DNA of 64,000 nt. Origin: Deinandra increscens subsp. villosa. Its lineage: Eukaryota; Streptophyta; Magnoliopsida; Asterales; Asteraceae. Positions 10,464-21,519 of the stretch are shown piece by piece. The notes below the pieces were generated by a model that saw only the letters and a list, made by a program, of their open reading frames with translations, made no database searches and was not told the DNA's origin. Location of the stretch: NCBI GenBank assembly GCA_039602395.1, contig JBCNJP010000025.1, positions 39,855,355 to 39,919,354 of the forward strand. The letters are read 5' to 3'. The position numbers and the translations under genes are program-made. Positions within the stretch are counted from its first letter, which is position 1. Each line of letters begins with the position of its first letter.

Positions 10464-11760
10464 GTTTCGAACAATGATTATAAAGTTCTTCAGTCAAAAT
10501 TACAAGATAAAGTCACCGATCTGACAAAAGAAAACAAATTATTTACAAGAAATGTAGAGATTTATCAAGGAAAGATGGAAAAGGTTACACAGGAAATGTT
10601 TGATGCTCATGATAAAGTGAGAAGTGAAAAGTCTTTGTCTAACAGAGTTTCAAAACAGTTGATAGAATCAGAAAAGACTTTGGGTGAAGCGCAGAAAAAG
10701 ATATCAGATGTAAATGTTCAAATTCTGGATTTGAATTATCAGCTAAATAACTTGAAGAATTCACACTCGTTCACAGGTTACTTGTGCAACGACGATAATT
10801 TCAAACGAGTGTTTGGCGGAGAAGATTTTAATCAATTACCACCTCCATTGGTTCAAACTGATCCTCTGGCTGATGTCAAATCTTCTGAAACAATTGGTGA
10901 CTATTCTGAATTTGCTCCTAAGAAATCTGAGAAGAAGACATCAATGGTTTCAAACAAGAAAGTATAAAAGGAGGAAAGTGTGATTGACAAATCTACTTCT
11001 AAATTTGTGTCTGGTGGGTTTATTTCTGATGAAGGAGTCATTTTTGCTGATAAGGTGATTGAGAAAAATGAGGGTTTGTTGAGTGAAGCACAAACTGCTG
11101 CTAAGTTGGTTGAAGCCAACAAGTTGAAGGATATTAAAGCTTCATTCAATCACACTGCTAAAGCTGGTCCTTTAAATTATCAAGTCGATTTGTCAAAGCT
11201 ACCGGGTTACAAACGTTCTGGTTTGGTTACTGAAGGTAAAAAGTTTGGAAAGAAAGACAATAAGAATATACCCAAGAAAGCTCCAAAAGAAAAGAAAGAT
11301 ACAAGCTTGGAACAAATTTATCATTTAGGTCAGGTGTTTATGTCTACAATGGAAAAAGGATCCGGAGGAAAGATTCAGAAGAAGGCTTTGTCTACAAGTT
11401 CTTCTAGAGATGCTCAAAAAGTTAAGGATTCTTCATCATTTGGATCAAATTCCACACCTCGAAGTCCTACATCGAAATGGGTACATTCTAACCGATTTCA
11501 AATTTTTGATGACATTTATGATAGTTTTGATTCCGATAATAGATGTCATTCAGTTCAGGACAAACCACACTCTCAACGATCTTATTGTTTGTGCTATCAA
11601 TGACGCCGAAAGGGACACATGGCACGGGATCGTCCTGAAACTGTAAAAAGTTTGTTTTCAAACAAATCTGCCACATTGATTGATGAATCATTTATGATTT
11701 TTACTGAGTCTACACCTTCCATGTCAAAATCTAAACCAAAACATATTTTTTAATTTGATT
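10464..11760 (+). pseudogene. Copia internal remnant: coiled coil to zinc knuckle
   Basis: Begins abruptly after the T2 LTR. The first reading frame (open before 10575 and ending at 10967) is a charged coiled coil, SEKTLGEAQKKISD; the closest match in the window is the inverted piece at 55712-55795 of copia B. A second frame (10980-11603) continues with Lys/Ser-rich sequence. After a stop at 11603 the text RRKGHMARDRPETVKS still reads as the end of a CCHC knuckle. This is the stretch between the first knuckle of gag and the protease in this kind of copia element. No LTR or pol was found with it, and it carries at least three frame breaks. It served as the insertion target of T2. Confidence 0.7.
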
Positions 11761-12026
11761 CAAGTGTTGGTGATTCATCACATGATGATGACTCAGTTAA
11801 AAATGAAAAAGCAGAAATGCAGTGGTGACCTAAGGTAGTCAGCAAGGCTACAAATCATTTTGTGGAAGACACTGGTCAACTAGAAGTTGTCTGCTTCGGG
11901 TCATTTGAATACTAATCATTTAAAACAAGTGTGCAGGCTTCTTCAAGAAGACATGTTGGTGATTGTGAAGTTCAAAGCTTCTAGCTTAACTTCAAGAAGA
12001 CAGTTACTGATAGTGGAGTCTCCTAC
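11761..12026. other. No gene seen
   Basis: Probably decayed continuation of the copia remnant (GDSSHDDDSVKNEK is readable on the plus strand until about 11820). It then passes into short repeated phrases such as CTTCAAGAAGACA. Nothing further is recognisable. Confidence 0.4.
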
Positions 12027-12230
12027 TTAACTTAAATTGAATGCTTCAAGTTTTTCGATCCATTCTTTCGATCGCCCTTTTGGAGCACCCTGCCAGTATC
12101 CATGGGAAGTCACTCCATACCCAATACCATTTAGGTATCCGCCCCTTTCCTTGCCAAGGACCAATGTCAGGGCATCCGTTCCCGGTTCTACGGTCACGGA
12201 TTCCGCATTTATTTTTGTTTCATTCTTGGC
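12027..12230 (-). pseudogene. Last recognisable exon of a TNP1-like CACTA gene
   Basis: Minus-strand exon starting after a good splice acceptor (TTATTGCAG) at 12231. It reads TDALTLVLGKERGGYLNGIG, then GYGVTSHGYW, ending with a stop at 12027. This is the C-terminal signature of plant Ptta/En/Spm-type TNP1 proteins. The exons that should precede it (REKL end of the GQGGY exon) lie on the same strand and in the right order at 19835-20842, so the two may be one gene split by about 7.6 kb. Confidence 0.6.
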
Positions 12231-12236
12231 CTGCAA

Positions 12237-12970
12237 TAATTAATTAAGTTAATGTAGTGAGGTGCTGTTAATTTTTAACATGCGAATAAATCTATACTAT
12301 TATATAATGCATATTGATCAAAATGGCATTATTGTAATTTTAACCGTCTTAAAATTAAGACGCTTTCTACTTTGCTACATGGCTCCAACATTGAATTCAT
12401 CATTCCCCCTTTTATTACCTAATCCAGTGTTCATCAATCCACCCTTGATTGTAGACATCATTCATCGCATCAGGCTTTTGATCCATCGTTCAATGAAACG
12501 CAGACCGCTACAGTGCTTTTCATCAAGAATCTCCCCTTTGAGTAGGGTCTTTAATTTCTTTTCATCCTCAAGGTCCACGAAACCCTAATCTTGGTAAAAC
12601 CTCATCTTCAGATCTCAATTGGGGAAAAGATGCAGACACAGACTTTGAACCAGAATGCAGTTTACGAATTAGGGCAAAGTTGTTGTCACACGGCTTATGA
12701 AAATGGCGCCCAATTCAAATTTTTAATTGTCTTCTATAAGTTCACAACCCCCTCTCCATTATCATCTGCAAATAACCCTTGAGGCCCTGAGATATTGAGT
12801 TTGAGGTAAAATTTCATTTTGATTTATGTTCTTATTTCGTTTTGATTTATGTAAAAAAATCTTATTTATGTTTTATGATTTATGTTTTACTTTGTAACAC
12901 CTATTTCAAGATTTCACTGAGAATTACAAATAGTTCTTAGATAATCTGCTTTTGAGGTAGATTCAAGCTC
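12237..12970. other. No gene seen, possible intron or intergenic DNA
   Basis: A/T-rich sequence between the TNP1-like exon and the LTR of copia A. It has short open frames on the plus strand with no recognisable motif, and TTTATGTTTT-type local repeats around 12820-12900. If the TNP1-like gene is one gene, this is intron. Confidence 0.4.
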
Positions 12971-13323
12971 TGTTAGAGCATTTTGTGTTGTCTAGTGCTA
13001 GGTCTTGATAGTTTGAATATGTAAATTTATATGTTTGTGTTTTATAGATCCAGCGGATCAGTGGCGGATCAGGTGGTACGCCGGACCACCTGATACGCTA
13101 GTAAGTTGGTCCGCTGGTCAGTCTCTATATATAGGTTTCAGTTTGATTCAGAGAGTGTGAGTGAGGTCTAAGCTTTCTTAAGTGTGTGTTTTACATAGTG
13201 TAACCTGAATACTCTCTGTACTCTCTGTTTACAAGCTGTGATCAATATAAAGAAGATTATTTACCTTGTGTGTCCGAATCCGAATGTAATAATGCACTAG
13301 CAAGATCGATTACGTGTTTTACA
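12971..13323 (+). repeat. 5' LTR of copia A (353 bp)
   Basis: TGTTAGAGC to GTGTTTTACA, followed 2 bases later by the primer site. It contains a TATA box (CTATATATAGG, about 13126) and GATCCGC-type words in both orientations around 13047-13110. It has similar length and layout to the copia B LTR at 52751-53094. Confidence 0.88.
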
Positions 13324-13325
13324 AG

Positions 13326-13337
13326 TGGTATCAGAGC
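13326..13337 (+). promoter_or_regulatory. Primer binding site of copia A
   Basis: TGGTATCAGAGC, complementary to the 3' end of plant initiator methionine tRNA (family knowledge), 2 bases after the LTR. Confidence 0.85.
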
Positions 13338-13539
13338 AGGTTTGCTCAGTTGCTGCGAGTTACAGTTCGGTTTTGGGTTTTGGAGAGAAAAACTTCGGTT
13401 TTGGTAAGATTTTGATCAATTCTTCTCAGTTCTTCGTCAATTCATTATGTTTTCTTCATTCAGATTGTTTCTAGTTCATTTTCGCTGAGTTGTACATCGA
13501 ATTCAAGCATTAAAAGTCAGAAATTATGGAAATTATGCA

Positions 13540-13915
13540 TTTTGGTTCTGATCCGCTGGTGATCCGCTGGTGATCCGCCGGTTGAAGATTCTGATTCGCT
13601 AGTATAAATTCATAGATTCAGTGATCCGCTGAATTTGATCCGCCAAGCAATCTTCAAACACTGATCCGTGGCGGTTATTGTTTGATACGCGGCAATTCCA
13701 GCGTATCAGAGTAGCAGCGTATCAGATTAAGCAGCGTATCAGTTAGCAGCGTATCAGTTTGATCCGCGGGTTGTTTTTGATCCGGTAGAAGAATTTTGTT
13801 CCGCAGGTTGATTTTTGATCCGGGGAATTTGTTTTTCTGATCCGTTCACCTAAAATTTGATCCGGAGGTCTAGTTTTGATCCGGGGTTCGATATTCTGAT
13901 CCGCTGACTACAGAA
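13540..13915 (+). repeat. Dispersed GATCCGC words in copia A leader
   Basis: About 20 copies of GATCCGCTGG-like words or their relatives (GATCCGCCGG, GATACGC, GCGTATCA, GATCCGGGG) lie between the primer site and the gag ATG. They are not in strict tandem and are spaced irregularly by 5-30 bases. They have no coding function that I can see. Confidence 0.75.
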
Positions 13916-13932
13916 TTGAGGTTTTCTTAATC

Positions 13933-15191
13933 ATGGATCCGTTTCAGGCTTTTGCTGCTATGTCTACGACTGTTCAAGCATTGTTGAACTACGATAATGA
14001 AATAGGAACTACGAATAAAGTTCCTAAACTGATGAGATTTGAAGATTTTCATAATTGGAAAACTCGGTATGAGTCGTATATCGGTGTGACCGATGTTAGT
14101 GTTTGGACTCCTATGCTTGATGGGTATGAGATTCCAAAATTCACAACTGGAGAGTTTATTGGTCAAGAGAAGCCGTTCAACAAGATGAACGATGCGGAGA
14201 AAGAGGCATTCAAACTTGAAAGAAAAGCATATTCCAATTTATCAATGGCTTTACCTAAGGATATTTTGCATCAATTTAAAATGCATACAACATCTAAGAA
14301 ATTGTGGGATGCTTTATGTCATCGATGTGAAGGTAATGCACAATACAAGAAGAGAAGAAGAAAGTGTTGTTGCGAGAGTATGATAATTTTGCTCATGTTC
14401 CAAATGAAACCATTAATGATCTCATTTCAAGGTTGTCTCCTTTGGTCAGTGAACTTGATATTGTTGGAGTAAAAATTGAAGCTGGAGAATTGAAAGAAAA
14501 GCTATTAGATGCTTTGCCCGAGAAATGGGAAGGTTACATTTTGTTGCTGACTCATGATAAAAGCTTTGATGATCTCATCTATGATGAACTTACAAGGAAT
14601 TTACTAGCAAGGGAACTGGATATGATGCGTGTGAAAACTTTACCATCTCAAGTTCAGAATCCCGATGTCTACTTTGGTGAAAATGCTTCTACCATGCATG
14701 CAAAAGCAAAGGCTAGCACAAATCCACCATCTACTGCGTTTTATGTAGAAAATACTTCAAGTGGTCATGCAAACATGTCTAGAGGTTCTTCAAGTGGAAG
14801 TTGTGCTAGTAAAGCTGCTGTAACATATCATGTGTATTCGCATCAGTCGTCTTCTGTTCCAACTCACAATCAGAGTGCTTTTTCAGCAAAGACTACAAAT
14901 GACTTCATGGCTTTATTTTCAGCAATGGTTTCGTCTTATGATGGAGTCGTTGCAGGAAAGTTAACTAGTGCTGAGTTAACTGATGAAGACTATGAACAGA
15001 TTGATCCTGATGACTTAGAATTGATGGATATTAACTGGTCCGTGGCAATGCTTGTTCGCAGAGGCAAAAAGTATATGCAAAGAACGGGTCGGAAGGATTT
15101 AAATCCTGAAGGAAAACTTGGATTTGATAAGTCTAAGGTTCGTTGCTACAATTGTCAGAATTATGGGCATTTTGCCAAGGAGTGTGAGTGA
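13933..15191 (+). pseudogene. gag: gag of copia A, one frameshift
   Basis: Starts at ATG 13933 (MDPFQAFAAM). Carries the copia gag (UBN2-type) domain: LNYDNEIGTTNKVPKL, FEDFHNWKTRYESYI, LWDALCHRCEGN. A one-base frameshift in a purine run near 14350 moves the frame; it then continues with DNFAHVPNETINDLI and LPEKWEGYILLL to a CCHC knuckle CYNCQNYGHFAKEC near 15180. Gag would coat the element RNA. The knuckle is followed at once by LTR sequence through the shared word GAGTGTGAG, so the end of gag and all of pol are deleted. The protein is clearly homologous to the copia B gag at 53825-55010. Confidence 0.88.
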
Positions 15192-15325
15192 GGTCTAAGC
15201 TTTCTTAAGTGTGTGTTTTACATAGTGTAACCTGAATACTCTCTGTACTCTCTGTTTACAAGCTGTGATCAATATAAAGAAGATTATTTACCTTGTGTGT
15301 CCGAATCCGAATGTAATAATGCACT
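15181..15325 (+). repeat. Truncated 3' LTR piece of copia A (145 bp)
   Basis: Identical over 145 bases to 13154-13298 of the 5' LTR. It begins about 20 bases after the TATA box position and ends at GCACT, without the terminal TACA. Confidence 0.9.
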
Positions 15326-15899
15326 CTCAATTAGTTATGAGATTGGGTCAAATATATATGGTTGTTTTACTCTGCATCATATGTGATGTATGTTGTTACT
15401 GAGGTAATATGATTTTTTTGAAGTAGTTTACAATTATTTGAATTAAGACCATATGAGATATTTGCTGTTACACCCAAGTCTACGTAAAAATTCCGACATT
15501 AATAAATGAAGCAGTTTACATGAAAAGAAAAAATTCTACTTTAGCTCCTAACTTTAGCTCCCATTTGCAGCCATGGAAGGTTTGAAGTGTTTGAAACTTT
15601 AAGACTTTAAATTTATGCAGTCAACAAGGTATATGAATTTATGTTTCTTTTGCAAGTATATGATTTATAAGCAACAAATTCTGTGTGAGTTTACAATCAT
15701 AAGAGCACCTTGAATATTGATTTATGTTTCTTTAGCAAGTATATGATGTTCCAAACTTAACATGAATTTGCATATAATAAAAATCTACAAGAATAGCAAA
15801 ATAGTGCATTGAAATAAAGTTTGAGTATAATGGAAATATTTTGGATACAAAAACACACTTTTGGCCCCTTTTGACCCATTAAAAGAACTGTACTAGGCA
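15326..15899. other. No gene seen
   Basis: A/T-rich DNA with no coding signal. Two similar phrases, ATTTATGTTTCTTTTGCAAG and TTTATGTTTCTTTAGCAAG, near 15635 and 15720 suggest an old local duplication. Confidence 0.5.
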
Positions 15900-16135
15900 T
15901 ATTCAGAAGGAAAAAACAAGATGGGGTTGGAAGGATATGAGGCTAGGCTTATACATTTCCTCATGTTCTTATGGTGTCTATTTTCTATTTCTGTGTTTAA
16001 AGTATTTTTGGTTTGTATTTTCTGTTGTATGTTGTATTTGGTTGGATTGTGTTTGTCGGGTCACTCTTCCCTAGCTCCTCGTTGGGGTGGTAGTGCTTCT
16101 TTTGTTGTTTAAATATAATTTGGCCGTTAAAAAAG
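15900..16135 (+). mobile_element. LINE 3' end with short A-rich tail
   Basis: The stretch ends AAATATAATTTGGCCGTTAAAAAAGAAA. Together with the preceding T/G-rich text (GTTTGTCGGGTCACTC, CCTCGTTGGGGTGGTAGTGC), it resembles the 3' untranslated end of plant L1-type LINEs, which finish with TTTGCCGTT plus poly(A). It would be a strongly 5'-truncated copy. No target duplication was confirmed. Confidence 0.45.
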
Positions 16136-17034
16136 AAAGTGTTTGACCCGCCTGACCCGTTTACCCACTCAAAATCTTGCTCTATACTTGTGAGCTCACT
16201 GATTTTGAAATATGCTTTAGAAATCAACATACTTTGAACCATCTCCAAACTTGTGAGCTCACTGTACTTTAGAAGATAAAATGCATTTACAATATGCTTT
16301 AGAAATCAACGTACGTTGAGGTGTTAAAATTAGCAGCTATTGTGTAGTAAGTGTGTACAAGATTTAACTTACCAGCCCCCTTTAAGTTTCAAAATTAGCA
16401 GCTTGCTTAATTGTCAAAGGTAGGACATCAAACTGGTCAGAAATATATTATAATCGCATATTCTGCAGCTCTAATTACAGCTCTAATCACATATATATTG
16501 ACTTTCAACTCAAGGTAAGAATTATGCAGCTCTATAAAAGCAAAACAAAAAATTCTTTATGCAGGTAACATCCAAGGAGACATCGAGAACATAGGTTTGT
16601 ACTTCTCCACTCCTCAAAATCAGATGTATGAACTTTGGGTTAACAACTCAAAGGCAAGCATTAGGCTAAATAAATTGTTATAAGTTTTTTACCCGTTTCC
16701 TTTAAAGTTGTTTTGTTATAAGTTTTTGACCCGTTTCCTTTAAATCTGATTTTCCTCTTTTTGACCTCTATATGATTGACTATCACAACTGGGGATTACT
16801 TTTGGCACCTGTGTGGGCTTTAACAACTTGTCATGTTTTCCACAACAGGGGAAGTTTCATTCTCCTCATATGGATGCCTACTTATTATAACAAGTTTAGT
16901 CTTTCTATTTACAACCAAATATTTATGTTGTAAGTATGCATTCCTGATCACATGATATCAAGAAAATATTGCCAAATTTTATTGAAGGACCAAGCTCAAA
17001 TAGTCTTAATATATATATCAAAAAATTAGAAAAA

Positions 17035-17036
<2 letters not shown>
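16136..17036. other. No gene seen
   Basis: Intergenic-type A/T-rich DNA. Contains a local duplication of TTATAAGTTTTTGACCCGTTTCCTTTAAA at 16678-16745, and repeated phrases ending CTTGTGAGCTCACTG near 16185 and 16247. Confidence 0.5.

Positions 17037-17083
<47 letters not shown>
17037..17083. repeat. (TA)n microsatellite
   Basis: Unbroken TATATA run of about 45 bases. Confidence 0.95.
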
Positions 17084-17204
17084 TGTGAGCAATTGAGTAG
17101 TTTGATCTTATCACAGAATTTTAACCGAAACGTCGCCTCTTTAATGAAAACACTATAGTTCTTGGCTTCAATCTAACAGAATCTGAGCTATTTGCAGTGA
17201 TAGA

Positions 17205-18200
17205 TAAGTGGTTTAACAAGTTCTTAAGATCGCAAGGATTTGAATCACCATTTAGAGTGGTATATATGATCCAAAAACCTGCAGGACCACATCGCAAGGA
17301 TTTGAATCACCATTTAGAGTGAAGTGATGTAACGTGCAGGACCACGTGTCAAGTAGTGATATGATCCAAAAACTTCATGGATTTGAACTGAAAAATCCTT
17401 ATTAACTGCCTATCCTTTGAACTGATCTTATGGACTAAATTAATTTTTGGTGCAGGAATATTATACGTCATGTGGCAGATAAGGGATCGTTAAGGTAGTC
17501 AAGGGAATATTCTGTGAAATTTTGTAGGGTGAAATTCATCATGTTATAAATCCAAATCCCTACCATGGAGTGTTTGGCTCTATGCTCAAGATGTACAAAA
17601 TCACATTTATCAGACACTTTAGGAAGAGTTGGTTTTATTTCTAAAACCATCCAGGTTGCTATTACATTCGAATCTTGTTTTATGATTTATTTTTAATTTT
17701 AAAAATTATTCTTGACTGAAAATTAGGGAGTTGGCAGAGCGGGTGGTGTTTGCATGGCTCGTGAAGTTTAGATCGGATTTGTGTGTGTTCCTTAATCGTT
17801 TTTAGGCCATGTAAAGATGCCATGTTTAGTTGGATGAGTTATAGTGGTTATCTCCAATGAGTTATTGGATCTTATGACAACCAATTTAATATAGTGGTTA
17901 TCTCCCATGAGTTATTGGCAGCATGATGACTGCTGATGCTAAATTTGTTATACAAGTAAATGTTTGGGAAGTCCATTGTTTGGCTGATGCTAATCTTTGT
18001 TTTTTGGACTTTTTATGTTGATCACAAATACTCTGAAGGCATCTTATAACTTAAAAGCTGATGGGAAGTCCATTGTTTGGTTTCTGATTCAATGGCATAT
18101 ATTTTGTATCTACATGGAGCATTGTATGTACCATTTGGATCAATCAAAGCAATGATCTCTTTTGTACCATTTGGATCAATTAAAGCACTAAACTTGCAAT
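17205..18200. repeat. Cluster of short local duplications
   Basis: At least four imperfect pairs. ATCGCAAGGATTTGAATCAC with the following ATTTAGAGTG recurs 60-65 bp apart near 17228 and 17290. ATAGTGGTTATCTCC with ATGAGTTATTGG recurs near 17840 and 17893. GGGAAGTCCATTGTTTGG recurs near 17965 and 18062. GTACCATTTGGATCAAT recurs near 18127 and 18160. No coding frame of note. Confidence 0.7.
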
Positions 18201-19834
18201 CTTGAAGAATAATAATACCTACCTGCCAATCACGATGAATTGAAGTTACATTTAGAAAACAAATAATTGTTTCACTTCATAAAGATGGAGAAGTGCAGGT
18301 GTTTATACCACTTTTATGACCCATTGACATGTATACAATTTTAACATCACACTAGTGAATGCCGTTACATTTAAAGAGAAAGTTCAGTTACATAGCGAAT
18401 AGCATTTTAACATGAATAAATCTAAAGAGCAGGTCCAATTCTTCAATTATGCCTACTTATAAGACATCAACAACTAATATCATTGTAAAGGAACTTCAAT
18501 TCTGCCCAAATCGAACACTCTGAACTGAACTAGGGCCCCAATTTCTTGAGGTTGTTAAAAAAGCAGAGAGCGCTAATGGTTATCACTGAAGATTGTATCT
18601 TGGCTGTTGGAGATGTCGATGAGCAAAGAGCAGATGTCGAGGAGCAGAGCACCGATGGTTGTCATTGAATAATTTTCTTTCTTCTTTTTTTTAGGAGTCA
18701 AGGAGATGGAGATAGAGATGTCGAGGTTGCTAGGGCTCCAAAATTGATTTTCTTTTTTGAGTCTGTATATTGGAATCCATGTATTAAAGGAGGAGTTAAA
18801 AAAAACCAAGTAGGAGTGACATATCATCACCTAACTAAGAGAAAATGACATGTACGATGTCACGTCATTACAAACTAAAGGTGTTAAGTTTTCGTTAGTG
18901 AGAGATTATTGTAGGAAAATAGGTTAAAATTGGACTTGTTAACAAACATTTGTTGAGTTGGGATTATTCCCAGCCAATTATTGAAACTTTAAATTATTTA
19001 AATTCAATAAACCAAAATTTTATGACATAAGCTTTTTTTACGGTAGTTTGTTTTTCTTAAAGTGCCTATTTACGAGATTATGGATTATTGTTTTTTGATT
19101 ATCAACACTCAAATAATTAGATCACGTCGCAAATGTAACTTACTCTTTACCTACCACAAGTACCACTAACACATTAATAAATGTAGTAATAAAAGATTAT
19201 AACCCTTTTAACCCTGAACAACTTGAAAAATAAAACAAAAATCTGAAGGTGGAACCCTTCGTGTGTCGTGAGGGCCCAAGACATGCCTTTCGCGTACAGA
19301 GAAAGATGTCGTGTGTCGCGACCCACCTAAAGATTCTGGTCGCATGGCGCAATGAGCAGTCTTTACAATGAATTTTCCAGGTTTTTCTAGAATTCTATAC
19401 TTAGCCAAATTTTTAAGTTTTTTATAATTTTTTTCCTAGATTTTTTACCATGATTTTTCCACCTATCCCTTGGAAGTAAAATACAAGGATTCACAAGAAA
19501 ATTTACAAATATTGCATTGTAAATTGTTGTCGCCATCGAACGTGCGAACAAAAGACGAATAACATGCTATACATTATTGCCGCCACAACGCGCGGGCACA
19601 CGGCTAGTAGGTATATATATAGAAATTAAACTTACTATATCATCTGCTACGCCCTTCACCACAGGCGTTTTGTATTCCCCCTCTTTATTTAACCTTCCTT
19701 TCCTCCACATAAACGCTCGAGAGGGGCAATCATCAGCTGCAATTTCTTTGTTTTGTACCTTGTATTATAATAATAATATATATCAGACTTGAAACATACA
19801 TTGCACGTTCTTAACCATAATTGGGTGTAACACA
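18201..19834. other. No gene seen
   Basis: A/T-rich DNA. 18590-18660 has GATGTCGAGGAGCAGAGC-like repeats without a long frame. 19240-19330 is GC-richer (GTGTCGTGAGGGCC, GTGTGTCGCGACCC). If the flanking TNP1-like exons are one gene, this is part of a large intron. Confidence 0.45.
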
Positions 19835-20842
19835 CTTAGCTTATTGCCAATTTTTCTCTCAGATAGACGTATCCTCCCTGTCCCATTGTATGATCGATCA
19901 TAAACATACTATGCTCGAACCTCTTTTGCACTCTTTGACACAACCATTCCAACAGAACAGCAGGATATATAATTATAATCTCATTAATTAACACTTAGCC
20001 TAATTAATTAAATCTACAGTTTCAATTGAATAAAAACCTTGAATTCGTCAGATTTTGTATATGCTACAAATCTGTCCCAGTCTTCTTTTTTCACAATATC
20101 GTGATACATCTTTGGAACTTTCTCAAGCACGGTGGGTTTTGCTAGGTTGGGACGAATGTGTTTCTCAAACATCTTTCTTCTAAAACTCCTTAGCAACCCA
20201 CCGAGCCGTACCATTATAGGACCCCTTCGACAGTCATCAATTTTGAATAATTGCTAAAAAAATAACATATGACAACAAGATTTTTTAGTCACATATATGG
20301 AATTCAATAACTTAACAAAATTAATATGAGAAAATGTTTAATCTGTTTCATAACCTGAATCCCTGCCCACATCTTGTTCTTGTCCTCTTTTGGCACCTTC
20401 CTCCATTTTAGATACCTCAATCCAACCTCTAACCTTGCAATGTCTCCCATAAAACTCGAAAATTTTGGTCTATGCTCGCCGCCAATCCTTCCAGCGCATC
20501 AAATGTTAGTGGCCATTTTTCCCCACCATTTTTCTCAAATTTGGCACGCCACTTTGCCAACCACGTCAAACCCCTCTTGTTTTCTTGGGGAGCAGAAGTT
20601 GTAGCTTCCTTATTCTCAATAACTTGGGCATCATTGCCGAGTTGGGCATCATTGTCGAGTTGGGCATCATTGTCGACGTGGGCATCATTGTTATCCATTT
20701 CATCTTCTTCACTCTGTAGTGAATAATGATCATCATTGTTATCCATTTCATCTTCTTCACTCGCTTGTGAAGAATCATCATTGTATTCGAATTCACTGTT
20801 ATAATTAATATCCTTCAATGCTTCACCTGCTTCATGATCCAT
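19835..20842 (-). pseudogene. TNP1-like CACTA transposase, exons 1-3
   Basis: Minus-strand gene from ATG 20842. Exon 1 (20842-20355) begins with an acidic region holding four NDAQLD-type hexapeptide repeats. After a one-base shift near 20490 it reads GEHRPKFSSFMGD, then RLEVGLRYLKWRKVPKEDKN. A GT-AG intron (20354-20253) joins AGIQ to QLFKIDD in phase. Exon 2 (about 20252-20041) has RRKMFEKHIRPNLAKP and KKEDWDRFVAYTKSDEF. A third block (about 19940-19835) reads DHTMGQGGYVYLREKL. These are the landmarks of plant Ptta/En/Spm TNP1-type proteins, which in other CACTA elements bind subterminal repeats. The matching C-terminal exon lies far downstream at 12230-12027. The frameshift and an early stop after REKLAIS make it a likely pseudogene. 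Confidence 0.7.
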
Positions 20843-21358
20843 TGTTAAATGAGCTAGATGAATCCTGAAATGAAATAAATAGAGAATGAAATAAATGTGA
20901 TGGAATAATTAATTAGATGAAACAATTGAGATGAAACAAATGATCTCCTGAAGATGACAGTGAAATTAATACCAACGGGAATAAGGTAGTGATCTCCTAA
21001 AGATGATAGTGTGATAAATCCTTTAGAGGAATTTTTAGTGGGAGGGAAGAAGAGAGTGATGAATCATTTTGGTGATAAAATTTTGGTGAGAGGGAATAGG
21101 AACTGATCAATGAATTTTGTGGAAATTTGAAAAATGGTAGTAAGTTATTTGGGGATTAATATGATCGATCCGGATGAAAGCATCTCACCAATATAAACTC
21201 AATTAATTCCAGACATAGATATAATAGTATTTTAAACATAACTTTAAAATGATCTTTAAATGTACAATGGAATATTAAGCAATAAATCTAATGATAATTG
21301 TATCCTAATGAATTTGTATACCTAACGTGAAAAAAAAGATGTCAATTACTAAAGACAC
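20843..21358. other. No gene seen; upstream region of TNP1-like gene
   Basis: Contains repeated phrases GATCTCCTGAAGATGACAGTG and GATCTCCTAAAGATGATAGTG near 20942 and 20990. No convincing promoter element was picked out. Confidence 0.4.
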
Positions 21359-21367
21359 AACACACAA

Positions 21368-21415
<48 letters not shown>

Positions 21416-21422
21416 TATATAT
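21359..21422. repeat. (AC)n(AT)n microsatellite
   Basis: ACACAC run passing into an AT run of about 40 bases, just before the minisatellite. Confidence 0.93.
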
Positions 21423-21519
21423 AGGGTGAGATTCATTATAGACACTTTCGCATATGAAATAGCTATTTTTCATATGTGTTCACATGTGAAATTTATAGAA
21501 TAATGAGAAAAAAGAAAAT

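Larger units (their letters stand above)
12971..15325 (+). mobile_element. Deleted Ty1/copia element A
   Basis: 5' LTR, primer site, a leader rich in GATCCGC words, gag up to its zinc knuckle, then directly a 145 bp piece of LTR. Protease, integrase, RT and RNase H are missing. The 3' LTR piece (15181-15325) is base-for-base identical to 13154-13298, and stops 25 bp short of the LTR end. I see no full target duplication (left flank AGCTC, right flank CTCAA). Confidence 0.85.

Noticed and set aside
13141..13323. Possible tRNA gene near the copia primer sites
   Set aside because: Only the 12 bp primer complement is present; no cloverleaf arms were found.
18573..18830. 85-codon minus-strand frame
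   Set aside because: Composed of low-complexity text with a Lys run from poly(A/T); no motif and no nearby promoter.
19570..19620. GC-rich hairpin-like text followed by CTAGT near 19604, resembling a Helitron 3' end
   Set aside because: The stem is only about 4 bp, the next base is A where T is expected, and no matching 5' TC end was found.
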